Shown here: piece after piece, positions 1-8,142 of the stretch
How positions within the stretch are numbered: the stretch's first letter is position 1
How the letters are laid out: the number at the start of each line of letters is the position of its first letter
Source of the DNA: BOKV01 sp041739225
GTDB taxonomy: Bacteria > Pseudomonadota > Alphaproteobacteria > Rhizobiales > Rhizobiaceae
DNA length: 64,000 nucleotides
Assembly (NCBI GenBank): GCA_041739225.1
Contig: JBGSOG010000031.1
Span: forward strand, 5,566 to 69,565
Direction: 5' to 3'
Made by a program: the position numbers and the translations under genes
Notes under the pieces: model-generated
The model's input: the letters and a program-made list of their open reading frames with translations, nothing else
Told to the model about the DNA's origin: nothing
The model's database searches: none

Positions 1-79
1 CACTGTTTAACAGCAAAGCAGCTTTGTTTTTTCCCTGTATATTGATACATTGATAGCGTTTTTCACCAACGAGGCTTCA

Positions 80-544
80 ATGCTCGATGCAATCGACCGC
101 AAAATCCTCAAAACCCTGCAAGCGGACGGGCGAATGACCGTGACCGACCTTGCCGAGCAGGTACATCTGTCCAAGACGCCATGCACCGAACGCGTGCGCC
201 GGCTTGAGCGTGAAGGGTACCTGCAGGGCTATCGCGGCCTGATTGATCCGGCACTGCTGGGTCTCACCACGCTGGTCTTTGTGCAGGTGTCGCTGGAGCG
301 CACCACCACCAATGTGCTCGACCGCTTCAATGCCGAGGTGCGGCGGATTGCCGAAGTGGAATCAGCCCACATGATCGCCGGTGGATACGACTATCTGCTG
401 AAGGTGCGCGCGCGCGACATGGCGCATTACCGGCAGGTGCTGGGCGACCGGATTGGTGCCCTGCCCGGCGTCAGCCAGACCCATACCTATCCGGTGATGG
501 AAACCGTGCTGGAAAACGGCGGGATCAATCCGGCGCTTTTTTGA
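80..544 (+). CDS. Lrp/AsnC-family transcriptional regulator (PutR-like)
   Basis: A 154-residue one-component regulator. The N-terminal winged helix-turn-helix covers about residues 3-60 (IDRKILKTLQADGRM, then LSKTPCTERVRRLEREG as recognition helix), followed by an AsnC/RAM ligand-binding domain with the AGGYDYLLKV strand typical of the family. Proteins of this class bind an amino acid and act as octamers on a nearby promoter. The LSKTPC recognition helix resembles PutR, the activator of proline dehydrogenase, but putA would lie outside the window, so that role is inference. I chose the ATG at 80; a TTG at 50 would add ten residues with no family match. Confidence 0.85.
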   Translation: MLDAIDRKILKTLQADGRMTVTDLAEQVHLSKTPCTERVRRLEREGYLQGYRGLIDPALLGLTTLVFVQVSLERTTTNVLDRFNAEVRRIAEVESAHMIAGGYDYLLKVRARDMAHYRQVLGDRIGALPGVSQTHTYPVMETVLENGGINPALF

Positions 545-583
545 GGCTTGCGGCAAGGGTCGCGGTCGCTGATAAAGCCGATC

Positions 584-997
584 ATGCCGGATGGTCTGAC
601 GGGGAGAACAAGTTTGAGGAAATTTTCAGGCGCGGACCAGAGTGCAGGTGCACAGGAAGCATCGGCCATTCGCCTGCGCATTGTTTTTGGCAGCAATGCC
701 ATGCTGGGCCCAGGCAAGGCAGACCTGCTGGACGCCATCCGCGATACCGGGTCGATCTCGGCTGCCGGCAAGAAAATGGGCATGAGTTACAAACGCGCAT
801 GGACGCTGGTTGAAACACTCAACGGGATTTTCAACGAACCATTGGTATCAAGCAGCCGTGGCGGCACCGCGGGCGGCGGTGCGCATTTGACGGCAACCGG
901 GCAAAAGGTGCTGGCGCTATATCGTTCTGTCGAGGCGACTGTCGCAAAAAGCGGCGCAAGCGAAATTGCCGAATTGACCGAAATGCTGAAATCCTGA
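584..997 (+). CDS. Winged helix-turn-helix protein, ModE N-terminal/LysR-type HTH
   Basis: About 137 residues. The core from residue 30 on (LLDAIRDTGSISAAGKKMGM, then YKRAWTLVETLN) is the ModE N-terminal/LysR-type winged helix, and the glycine-rich wing GGTAGGGAHLT followed by LTATG is typical of ModE-related repressors. The molybdate-binding TOBE domains of full ModE are absent, so this is a DNA-binding-only form, often linked to molybdenum or metal regulation. It follows the Lrp gene by about 40 bp on the same strand. The start is uncertain: ATG 584 is used, but TTG 548 and TTG 613 are also in frame. Confidence 0.7.
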   Translation: MPDGLTGRTSLRKFSGADQSAGAQEASAIRLRIVFGSNAMLGPGKADLLDAIRDTGSISAAGKKMGMSYKRAWTLVETLNGIFNEPLVSSSRGGTAGGGAHLTATGQKVLALYRSVEATVAKSGASEIAELTEMLKS

Positions 998-1004
998 TTT
1001 TCGA

Positions 1005-1520
1005 TCAGCTGCCGATGATGCGCCCGAGCCAGCCCTTCTTGGCCTCGACCTGAGGCTCGTCACCTTCCGCCGCCACAACCGGGCTGCCGACAACGGACCC
1101 GAACTTGGCAAAGAAATCGCCGGCCAGCTTTTTCGCGGTACCATCGATCAGGCGGCTGCCAAGCTGGGCGATCTTGCCACCAATGTCGGCAGTGACTGCA
1201 TAATTGAGGATGGTGGCGTCGCCATCGGGTTCAAGCGCAACCTTGGCTCCGCCCTTGGCAAAACCGGCAATGCCGCCTGAACCTTCGCCCGAGATGGTGT
1301 AGCCATTGGGCGGATCGAGGTCCGACAGCGTGACCTTGCCGGTGAAACTTGCCTTCACCGGCCCGATGCGCAGGGTTACCTTGGCGTTCATTTCGGTGTC
1401 TGAGGTTTTTTCGATTGAATCGCAACCGGGGATGCACTGGCGCAGGATCTCGACATCGTTGAGCGCGGCATAGACCACTTCGCGTGGAGCCTCGATGCGC
1501 TGTGAGCCGGTCATTTCCAT
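1005..1520 (-). CDS. CoxG-like SRPBCC-family protein
   Basis: A 171-residue member of the carbon monoxide dehydrogenase subunit G (CoxG) family, a START/SRPBCC hydrophobic-cavity fold. Visible signatures are the opening MEMTGSQRIEAPREVVYAAL, LRQCIPGC, and the central strand GPVKASFTGKV, then LNYAVTADIGGKIAQLGSRL. CoxG homologues help assemble molybdenum hydroxylases at the membrane, but many members lie outside cox operons; here no cox genes are in view. It converges with the ModE-like gene (8-bp gap), a weak hint of a molybdenum theme. The ATG at 1520 is used; ATG 1550 adds ten residues unlike the family. This is the last backbone gene left of the island. Confidence 0.8.
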   Translation of the reverse strand: MEMTGSQRIEAPREVVYAALNDVEILRQCIPGCDSIEKTSDTEMNAKVTLRIGPVKASFTGKVTLSDLDPPNGYTISGEGSGGIAGFAKGGAKVALEPDGDATILNYAVTADIGGKIAQLGSRLIDGTAKKLAGDFFAKFGSVVGSPVVAAEGDEPQVEAKKGWLGRIIGS

Positions 1521-1634
1521 TCGACGGTTTCCCTGTTCTGCATTCGCCACGGCAACAAAATGACATGGCGAGGGACTGGCTACAAGAAATGAATGGTGGC
1601 GCAGGGAGCTTGTGCATGGCTGTGCAAAAGGAAA

Positions 1635-1683
1635 TGGCGCACCCGGAGCGATTCGAACGCCCGACCCCCAGATTCGTAGTCTG
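1635..1683. repeat. attL: 49-bp copy of the tRNA-Arg 3' end
   Basis: Identical over 49 bp to 44031-44079, starting at TGGCGCACCCGGAGCGATTC and ending at CGTAGTCTG. In tRNA terms it spans the anticodon arm through the CCA end. Past 1683 the sequence diverges from the tRNA (ATCGAAT versus GTGCTCT), so no full tRNA can form here. Confidence 0.95.
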
Positions 1684-1796
1684 ATCGAATCGCCTTCCCA
1701 TACCTTTCCAGTCAGGCATTTTTCCTATATAAAAACAATTAGTTAAGTGGACGTCATGGACAATAGTTGCTCATTGCGAATCACGCTAAATCACGC

Positions 1797-1822
1797 GACT
1801 AAAGAGACTAAGATGCGACTAA
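1797..1822 (+). promoter_or_regulatory. Probable integrase arm-type sites, left end (GACTAA x3)
   Basis: GACTAA occurs at 1797, 1806 and 1817, the third copy overlapping the integrase start codon region (ATG 1813). The same hexamer, with the same AAGAGACTAAG context, occurs twice at the opposite end of the island (43978, 43989). Paired short repeats near both ends are what arm-binding domains of P4-type integrases recognise; overlap with the gene start suggests the integrase represses itself. The binding role is inferred. Confidence 0.5.
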
Positions 1823-2922
1823 CCGACCTCCAGATCAGAAAGCTGCGCGCCCCAAAAAGTGGCCAGAAGACGTTTTTTGACAGCACTCTTCCTGGGTTCG
1901 GCGTCAGGGTATCACAAGGCGGTGCGAAATCTTTTGTCGTCATGTACGGTGAGCGTCGCCGGTTGAAAACCCTCGGCCGATATCCTGATCTGCCTCTTGC
2001 AGATGCGCGACGAGAAGCGAAAAAAATCCAGTCGGATTTACCCCTGGTTTCTGGACAGGTCCAATCCGTGACTTCCCTCGTCTCGTTTGATGAAGCGCGA
2101 AATAATTTCCTTCTCGACTCAAAAAGGCGCAACAAGGTATCGACCTACCAAGAGTACGTTCGCCTTCTTTCTCGCTACTTTCATTTTGACCAAAAGCTTC
2201 AAACAGTCACGCGCCACCAAATAATGAACGCTGTCGGAGCGGTTCGAAGTCAGTCCGAATCGCAGCACGCTTTTGTGGCGATCCGTACGCTGATGAACTG
2301 GTGCATTCGCAATGGCCTGATTGATCATTCGCCAGTACCGCCCATGCGTTTCAAAATCCGAAGCCGGTCGCGGATACTGAACGATGGAGAGTTAAAAGAG
2401 GTTTGGGATCGCGCAATTGAGATCGGCTACCCCTATGGCGACATTGTTCGCATGTTGGTTCTCACAGGGCAACGGCGCGGCGAAATTGCCAACCTTCGCC
2501 GTAGTTGGCTAGACAAGGACTTGATCGTGTTTCCAGCACACATCACCAAGAACGGGCGCGAACACCGCCTCCCTTTGACACCTGGCACAGCAAAACTTAT
2601 CGCGGAAATTGATCACCAGCATGATTTGCTTTTCCCTTCGCGTTACGATCCAGACAAACCGCTTAACGGCTGGCCAAAGTGCAAGCGAGAACTGGATATC
2701 GGATTGCAGGTCACAGGCTTCACGCTGCATGACTTGCGCCGCACCTATGCTTCCAGTCTAGCGCGGCTTGGCACTCCAATCCATGTGACCGAACGAATAC
2801 TCAACCACGCGTCTGGCATTGTCAGCGGCGTCGCCGCTGTTTACAACCGCTACAGTTACATGGATGAAATGCGCGATGCTTGCCACCGGTACGAGAAGTG
2901 GCTAGCCTCATTGTGCTCATGA
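1813..2922 (+). CDS. P4-type tyrosine recombinase (island integrase)
   Basis: A 369-residue site-specific recombinase that inserts and excises the island at tRNA-Arg. The N-terminal DUF4102 arm-binding domain (about residues 1-85) has LTDLQIRKLRAP, the LPGFGVRV strand and LKTLGRYPDLPLADAR. A SAM-like core-binding region follows, then the catalytic domain with TGQRRGEIANL (first arginine), HDLRRTYAS (HxxR) and the C-terminal nucleophile region YNRYSY. All catalytic positions appear intact. I prefer ATG 1813 because the family begins at MRLTD; an upstream ATG at 1747 would add 22 unrelated residues across the putative arm sites. Confidence 0.93.
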   Translation: MRLTDLQIRKLRAPKSGQKTFFDSTLPGFGVRVSQGGAKSFVVMYGERRRLKTLGRYPDLPLADARREAKKIQSDLPLVSGQVQSVTSLVSFDEARNNFLLDSKRRNKVSTYQEYVRLLSRYFHFDQKLQTVTRHQIMNAVGAVRSQSESQHAFVAIRTLMNWCIRNGLIDHSPVPPMRFKIRSRSRILNDGELKEVWDRAIEIGYPYGDIVRMLVLTGQRRGEIANLRRSWLDKDLIVFPAHITKNGREHRLPLTPGTAKLIAEIDHQHDLLFPSRYDPDKPLNGWPKCKRELDIGLQVTGFTLHDLRRTYASSLARLGTPIHVTERILNHASGIVSGVAAVYNRYSYMDEMRDACHRYEKWLASLCS

Positions 2923-2941
2923 GCTTGTCACTCAAGGGCAT

Positions 2942-2974
2942 CAGCTGATGCTCCAATTTTGGAGACAGCTGATG
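2942..2974. promoter_or_regulatory. Palindrome flanked by 9-bp direct repeats before alpA-like gene
   Basis: The perfect palindrome CTCCAATTTTGGAG (2951-2964) sits between two copies of CAGCTGATG (2942-2950 and 2966-2974). The right repeat contains the ATG used for the AlpA-like gene. This layout suggests an operator controlling that gene, or a small duplication that created two candidate starts. Confidence 0.4.
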
Positions 2975-3163
2975 AGCTTACTTTCGAAGAAACAGGTGTT
3001 GAAACTTGTGCCCGTCAGTCCCGCGACCCTTCAACGGTGGGAACATGCGGGCATCTTTCCCAAACGATTTCACATCGGCGGGAATGGTGCCTGGCAGAAG
3101 GCCTTCTGGCGAGAGGATGCGGTGTTGGACTGGATCGAGCGAAATGCCGGTTCCAAGGCGTAA
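2972..3163 (+). CDS. AlpA-family DNA-binding protein / excisionase-like regulator
   Basis: A 63-residue protein with the MerR-like helix-turn-helix of AlpA: LSKKQVLKLVPVSPATLQRW (HTH), EHAGIFPKRF (wing turn) and WREDAVLDWIE near the end. AlpA proteins activate the neighbouring integrase or act as directionality factors, promoting excision of P4-like islands. Here it lies 50 bp downstream of the integrase on the same strand, the classic partner position. Two in-frame ATGs exist (2948 and 2972); the second fits the family start MSLLSKKQV. Confidence 0.8.
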   Translation: MSLLSKKQVLKLVPVSPATLQRWEHAGIFPKRFHIGGNGAWQKAFWREDAVLDWIERNAGSKA

Positions 3164-3193
3164 CTCGCGACTGCTCCGGTGACGGAGCGACAG

Positions 3194-3223
3194 AAGGGAT
3201 GGCCGCAAGGTCATCCCTTTTTT
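3194..3223 (+). terminator. Rho-independent terminator after alpA-like gene
   Basis: Stem AAGGGATGGCC / GGTCATCCCTT with a GCAA loop (one mismatched position) followed by a run of T. It closes the integrase-alpA unit and separates it from the oppositely oriented polysaccharide gene at 3387. Confidence 0.8.
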
Positions 3224-3386
3224 CGGAACTTGAATTCCAGTAAATGACATCGTCTCCTCCCTTCAATGAGAAACATAGCGAAATAATCTTCCCTGATTTT
3301 TTAGACGGAACGCACGAAATTCAATTGATGAAGTACGACCAATACGCATCGGCAAAATGCTTGCGCGGGAAGGTTGCCGCGGAAAA

Positions 3387-5009
3387 TTATCCCTTTGACA
3401 TTGAGATTTCGCTCCAAACGATTTCAAGGTAGTGCCGCCCCGCCGGGCCATCCAGCCAGCACAAGCCGCGCAACTCATCGTCCCGCAATGGCTTGCCATG
3501 GTGGCGCAAGGCAATTTGTGCAATCAGCTCGGCAAAGTCTTCTTCGCAGCTGGAAGCGTAGGTGGCAGAACGATCTTCCGCAGTCAGCTCATGCAACCGG
3601 GTTGAGGGAAGCGCCGGAATTCTTGAGGCAGAGCGGTTCATGAAAAGCACGGGAACGCGATGTTCAAGCGCCTCGTGCATCACGGCGGTCATGCCTTCCG
3701 TGATCACAAGGTCGCAGGATTTGAGCAGCGATGACCAAGAATCGCGACTGGCATCGCGGATGTTGGGCGACATGCGGTACAGCGGAGCAAGGTCCGAAGG
3801 CATCAGACCGCGATCAAGAGCCATATCGTTGTCGCTGGCCGTGTCGCGGGTGGTTACTTTCACCCTGACTGCCATTTCCCATGCCCGATTGTTGGCAACT
3901 GACTGCGCCAACCTGTGAGCAACCTCGTGGATGTCGAAACACGTCGGTACAAGGCCGGGAATGGCGATGTTCCAGCGGACAAAATTGGGGGCAAACAAGA
4001 TCCGGAACGGTCTTTGGTCACCGGCCTCTGTCTCGACATAGGCAATAGTCCGGTTTGCTTGGATAACACGTTTGCCAACCGGAAGACCCAGCGCCTGCAT
4101 CGGCGAACGTGGCACAACCATAGCCGCATCCGGTGTCCAGTTGTAGCCACCGCCTGCCAGTCTGGCGGCAACCGCTTCGCGAATTCCGCCACCGTGAACA
4201 ACAATGTTGCCATGGCTTTCTTCGATCACAAGTATGCCATGTTGATTGGAAGTTTCGAGCAAGGCGACTTCCAGCGGATTGGCAGGCGAATCCACAGCGA
4301 CAAACCGCAGCGTTTTCCCGAAACGTCCGATCATTTTTTCCAGTGCAATTTTGTTTGCGTCAACGGCGGCAATTTGCCGGGCGACAGCCCTGCAGAGGCT
4401 TTCCAAAAAGGCCTGATTGTCCAAAACATCCACCAAGGCAACCCGCAAAGCCCTTTCCAAGTTTTGGTCTGGTACGCAAGCGCCTGGCAGAATAATCGCC
4501 CTTGATGCTTCGAGCGGACGAAATATCGAGCGTATTCCCTGAACGGTATTGCGCATCAATATCTGTGCGACACTGCGTCCTGAGCTTGCCGATAGGCGAA
4601 CATGCCGGGGCAAGCCCGGCGTAGGAGCGGTGCGAGCGTTGTTGGCCCGCATGTCCAACATGAAGTCATTGGTGAAGGGGTTGGCAAGCGGCGGGAATGG
4701 AGAACCGGCACGCGGGTTGAACACTTCTCGCAGCTCGGTCTCGAAGCGCCAAGGCACGGGTTTGCCCTGGAAAGGAACGTAGAGATCGCTGTCAAGCGCT
4801 TCAGCCAGCAATCGCCGGTTTTCGAATGCGCCGAGGTCAAAGACCGATTTCAGCCCGACATATGCCCGCCGACCTTCACTGACCCCGAATTGTTCCAGCG
4901 CTTCGTCTAAGCGGCTTGCGACTTTTGCAATAATTTCAAGTGCGGCCTGCTGCTGCCTTTCGCCGATCAAACTGCCGACGGAAACACATTCTAGATTTGA
5001 ATTGTTCAT
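3387..5009 (-). CDS. Uncharacterised protein with GT-B-like C-terminal motif, probably surface polysaccharide
   Basis: A 540-residue protein I cannot assign to a named family. The C-terminal third holds the pattern SWSSLLKSCDLVITEGMTAV followed by HEALEHRVPVLFMN, which resembles the nucleotide-sugar-binding half of GT-B glycosyltransferases and UDP-GlcNAc-2-epimerase-like proteins (a buried Ser/Glu loop, then an alanine-leucine helix and a PV strand). The N-terminal half is unassigned. It is divergent from a glycosyltransferase at 5206, within a polysaccharide locus, so a role in transferring or processing a surface sugar is inferred. ATG 5009 is chosen; an upstream alternative at 5171 would almost fill the divergent promoter region. 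Confidence 0.55.
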   Translation of the reverse strand: MNNSNLECVSVGSLIGERQQQAALEIIAKVASRLDEALEQFGVSEGRRAYVGLKSVFDLGAFENRRLLAEALDSDLYVPFQGKPVPWRFETELREVFNPRAGSPFPPLANPFTNDFMLDMRANNARTAPTPGLPRHVRLSASSGRSVAQILMRNTVQGIRSIFRPLEASRAIILPGACVPDQNLERALRVALVDVLDNQAFLESLCRAVARQIAAVDANKIALEKMIGRFGKTLRFVAVDSPANPLEVALLETSNQHGILVIEESHGNIVVHGGGIREAVAARLAGGGYNWTPDAAMVVPRSPMQALGLPVGKRVIQANRTIAYVETEAGDQRPFRILFAPNFVRWNIAIPGLVPTCFDIHEVAHRLAQSVANNRAWEMAVRVKVTTRDTASDNDMALDRGLMPSDLAPLYRMSPNIRDASRDSWSSLLKSCDLVITEGMTAVMHEALEHRVPVLFMNRSASRIPALPSTRLHELTAEDRSATYASSCEEDFAELIAQIALRHHGKPLRDDELRGLCWLDGPAGRHYLEIVWSEISMSKG

Positions 5010-5205
5010 AACTGTTTCAACGGATCGGGCTCCTGCACAAGGCAACAGCCCTGCAAAAGCAGATCGCGAGCGAAGGTAAGCTTGCGTCTCGGCCAGAGTG
5101 CAAAGCAGCAGGGCGGATTTGCGCAAAACAATTCTCCAAAATGCAACCGATTGACTTGTTTGCCGGGGCACTGCAAATGATGACCAGCAACCAGAGGTCG
5201 GGAAA

Positions 5206-5904
5206 ATGATCAGGGTATTTATCGGTTTTGATCCGCGCGAAGCTATCGCATTTCACGTTTGCAGCAACAGCATCATTCGCCATTCGAGCGAAGTGGTGGC
5301 GATCACGCCCTTGGCGCTTGGCAACCTCAAAACCTATTCGGAGACCCATTCGGATGGCTCGAACCAGTTCATCTACACCCGTTTCCTGTTGCCAAGCCTG
5401 ATGGAGTACCAAGGCTGGGCGCTGTTCATCGACGGCGACATGTTGCTGCGCGACGACATAGCCAAGCTGTGGGCGCTGCGCGATGAAACCAAGGCTGTGA
5501 TGTGCGTGCATCACGATTACAAGACCAAGGCGTCAACCAAGTACCTGGGCTCGGTCAACCAGGACTACCCGCGAAAGAACTGGTCAAGCGTTGTGATGTG
5601 GAATTGCGCGCACCCGGCTAACAAGGTGGTGACACCGGAATTTGTGGCCAAGGCAACAGGCGCACAATTGCACCGGTTTACCTGGCTGGATGATTCACTG
5701 GTCGGCGAATTGCCGAAAGTGTGGAATTGGCTTCCCGACGAGTTCGGCGCCAACCCCGATGCCAAGCTGCTGCACTGGACACTTGGGGCGCCATGTTTTC
5801 ATGAATATGCGCATGTTCCCATGGCGACCGAATGGCACCGTGAAAAGCTGCTGACGGATTTCTGTTTGCAACGGGTGATTGACGGACCTTTCGAGAACGA
5901 ATGA
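5206..5904 (+). CDS. Glycosyltransferase, GT8-like
   Basis: A 232-residue soluble enzyme. It starts MIRVFIGFDPREAIAFHVC, the opening seen in small GT8-type transferases of LPS loci, and carries a DxD metal-binding motif in WALFIDGDMLLRDDI, which coordinates the nucleotide-sugar diphosphate. A later LDDSLVGELP/WNWLP region and LLHWTLGAPCF fit the acceptor and histidine-containing segments of the fold. Donor and acceptor cannot be told. First forward gene of the polysaccharide region. Confidence 0.7.
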   Translation: MIRVFIGFDPREAIAFHVCSNSIIRHSSEVVAITPLALGNLKTYSETHSDGSNQFIYTRFLLPSLMEYQGWALFIDGDMLLRDDIAKLWALRDETKAVMCVHHDYKTKASTKYLGSVNQDYPRKNWSSVVMWNCAHPANKVVTPEFVAKATGAQLHRFTWLDDSLVGELPKVWNWLPDEFGANPDAKLLHWTLGAPCFHEYAHVPMATEWHREKLLTDFCLQRVIDGPFENE

Positions 5905-6433
5905 CGAGGGCAGGACCGATCGCCAGTTTAACGTTTTTTATTGTTGAAGATTTGCACGTAATGCACCATCGAGACCGAAGCAGAACTGTTGTTCGTGTCG
6001 AAATTGCAATGCAAAAAGCGCTGGCCTGCTTATTTTTATCAACCTTCCCTTTGACAGACAATCCGAATTCTCTAGCCCGAAACAATTTGCAACCTTTCTG
6101 CTCGAACTCTAAATCAATTAGCGCGTGATCGCCGTACCCGGCACCTGGTGACCGAGCATGATGCCATCTATTTGTGTTGTACCAGGCGCGTCGCACAGCC
6201 TGCATCGTTGGGCCAAACCTCAATCCTACGCTGCGGTGGGCGTGAAAACCACTTGCCGCTTGGGAGCACGGGTTTGCGTGCTCATTGACGTCCATAACGT
6301 AAGGTGCTAGCCCGCAATTTATCTAGAAGACTTGGTCAAACTTGCATAGGCCAATTCTGAAGTCTGACGCTCGTGTACAGCTTCCGAAGGGCACAGTCGC
6401 CAGCCAGTGTGCCCGGTGAGGGGAGTCGACAAA
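5905..6433. other. Intergenic region, no recognisable gene
   Basis: About 530 bp between two glycosyltransferases. The open frames crossing it on either strand match nothing I recognise and run antisense to known genes. No tRNA, clear terminator or insertion-sequence end is visible. It may hold the promoter of the downstream gene. Confidence 0.5.
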
Positions 6434-7288
6434 ATGGCAAAAATTGGTGTCGGCGTCCCGACTTATAACCGAAGCTCCTACCTGCGAGAGACACTTCAAT
6501 GTCTGAGGGATCAAATCAGCGCGGATTTTTGCGTTGTGGTCATGGACAACGCCTCCACCGATGATACCGGTGCCGTTTTCGACGAGATAGTAGGAGACGA
6601 CCATCGTTTCACTTACGCAAGGCAACCCCATCACTGCCCGGTCCTTGAAAACTTCGATGCCTCCCTCAAGGCATTGTCGACGGAATACTTCCTCTGGCGA
6701 GCTGACGATGATCTTTCAGCGCCGAACTATCTATCTGAACTTGCAGCCGGACTGGATGCAAACCCGGAGGCGGATCTTGCAATCTCACCCTTCCGCAAGA
6801 GGAAGGGCAACACCGAACGAGCGTTCGAGTTGCCAAGGATGGTAGAAGGAACTTCGATCGACAGAGCGATATTCCTCCTTCGTAATTCGCGCCCGACTTG
6901 GGTTTATGGCATGTGGCGGCGCGATGCCTTGCTTTCCAATATGGAACGGATGCAAGGTCGGTATAACTACATTTGGGCTTCCGATCATGCCCAGATGTTG
7001 CCGAGCGTGTTGGCGGGCCGCGTTACTGCGCGATATGATACATGGTTTCTGCAGCGAATAATTGGTCAGGCTTCTTATCACCTGGCCCCTTCGGATCAGT
7101 TGAATGCACGCCACCAGTACGAAGAGTTTGCGCAAAGTATCATCCGTGAACTTGACATCCCGGTTGATAAACGTTCCCAACTTATCGCTGCGCTAAACTT
7201 CCATCTGGACGATCGGGTTGGGCCGCTCTGGCGCCTTCGCAGGAGGCTTGTTAAACAGCGATTGAAGCAAGCGTTCGGCTTTGGATAG
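6434..7288 (+). CDS. Glycosyltransferase family 2
   Basis: A 284-residue inverting transferase with a GT-A fold. MAKIGVGVPTYNRSSYLRET is the GT2 start, VVVMDNASTDDT the first nucleotide-binding loop, and FLWRADDDLSAPNYL holds the D-x-D metal site. The C-terminal part is basic (RRRLVKQRLKQAF) and could touch the membrane. No transmembrane segment. ATG 6434 is taken because MAKIG starts the domain; nine extra residues from 6407 look untranslated. It precedes the CDP-sugar operon and may use its product. Confidence 0.8.
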   Translation: MAKIGVGVPTYNRSSYLRETLQCLRDQISADFCVVVMDNASTDDTGAVFDEIVGDDHRFTYARQPHHCPVLENFDASLKALSTEYFLWRADDDLSAPNYLSELAAGLDANPEADLAISPFRKRKGNTERAFELPRMVEGTSIDRAIFLLRNSRPTWVYGMWRRDALLSNMERMQGRYNYIWASDHAQMLPSVLAGRVTARYDTWFLQRIIGQASYHLAPSDQLNARHQYEEFAQSIIRELDIPVDKRSQLIAALNFHLDDRVGPLWRLRRRLVKQRLKQAFGFG

Positions 7289-7371
7289 CGCGACACAGGA
7301 AACCTGATATCCTTTCGACACTTCGTCGCCGCATCATTTCGGTAAACAGTAAAACGGAGCGCCTCGGAACC

Positions 7372-8139
7372 ATGAAAGTTGTCATCCTAGCCGGTGGGTT
7401 GGGCACCCGAATCAGCGAGGAGTCGCATCTTCGGCCAAAACCAATGATCGAGATCGGCGGCTACCCCATCCTGTGGCACATCATGAAGATTTACGGCGCG
7501 CACGGCATCAACGACTTCGTGATCTGCTGCGGCTACAAGGGTTACATAATCAAGGAATATTTCGCGAACTACTTTCTTCACATGTCCGATGTCACCTTCG
7601 ACATGACCGGTAACCGGATGGAGGTTCACCGGGGCAAGGCCGAGCCTTGGCGTGTAACGTTGATCGATACCGGCGAAACAACGATGACGGGTGGTCGCCT
7701 TAAGCGCGTTGTCGACCATCTTGACGGTACTTTTTGCCTTACCTACGGCGACGGCGTTGCAAATATCGACATCACCGCCCTAATCGCCCACCACAAGGCG
7801 CAAGGTTTGGAGGCGACAGTAACGGCGATCCAGCCTCCAGCACGTTATGGCGCACTCGATATCCACGACAATCGGGTTGAGAAGTTTTTGGAAAAGCCCG
7901 CCGGGGACGGTCAGTGGATCAATGGCGGGTTCTTCGTGTGTGAGACCTCCGTTTTGAGCCGCATAGTAGGCGACAATATGCCTTGGGAGGCAGACCCACT
8001 CGAAGGGCTGGCTCGCGACAGGCAGTTATCGGTCTACATGCACCCGGGCTTTTGGGCAGCGATGGATACACTGCGTGACAAGCGGCAACTCGAGGAACTC
8101 TGGGAAAGAGGTCGCGCTCCCTGGAAGGTCTGGAGCTAA
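7372..8139 (+). CDS. rfbF: Glucose-1-phosphate cytidylyltransferase
   Basis: A 255-residue nucleotidyltransferase making CDP-glucose from CTP and glucose-1-phosphate, the first step of CDP-6-deoxyhexose synthesis. The start VVILAGGLGTRISEESHLRP is the signature nucleotide-binding loop of RfbF, followed by KPMIEIGGYPILWHIMKIY, and the product-binding GDGVANIDI and EKPAGDGQWINGGFFV are in place. Length equals the family norm. The stop is followed 3 bp later by rfbG, showing one operon. Confidence 0.95.
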   Translation: MKVVILAGGLGTRISEESHLRPKPMIEIGGYPILWHIMKIYGAHGINDFVICCGYKGYIIKEYFANYFLHMSDVTFDMTGNRMEVHRGKAEPWRVTLIDTGETTMTGGRLKRVVDHLDGTFCLTYGDGVANIDITALIAHHKAQGLEATVTAIQPPARYGALDIHDNRVEKFLEKPAGDGQWINGGFFVCETSVLSRIVGDNMPWEADPLEGLARDRQLSVYMHPGFWAAMDTLRDKRQLEELWERGRAPWKVWS

Positions 8140-8142
8140 GAC

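Noticed and set aside
1635..1690. Second tRNA-Arg gene at the left end
   Set aside because: Only the 3' 49 bases are present; the D arm, 5' acceptor strand and half of the anticodon stem are missing.
5678..6295. 205-codon minus-strand frame across 5.7-6.3 kb
   Set aside because: Its first third is antisense to the GT8-like gene and the rest matches nothing.
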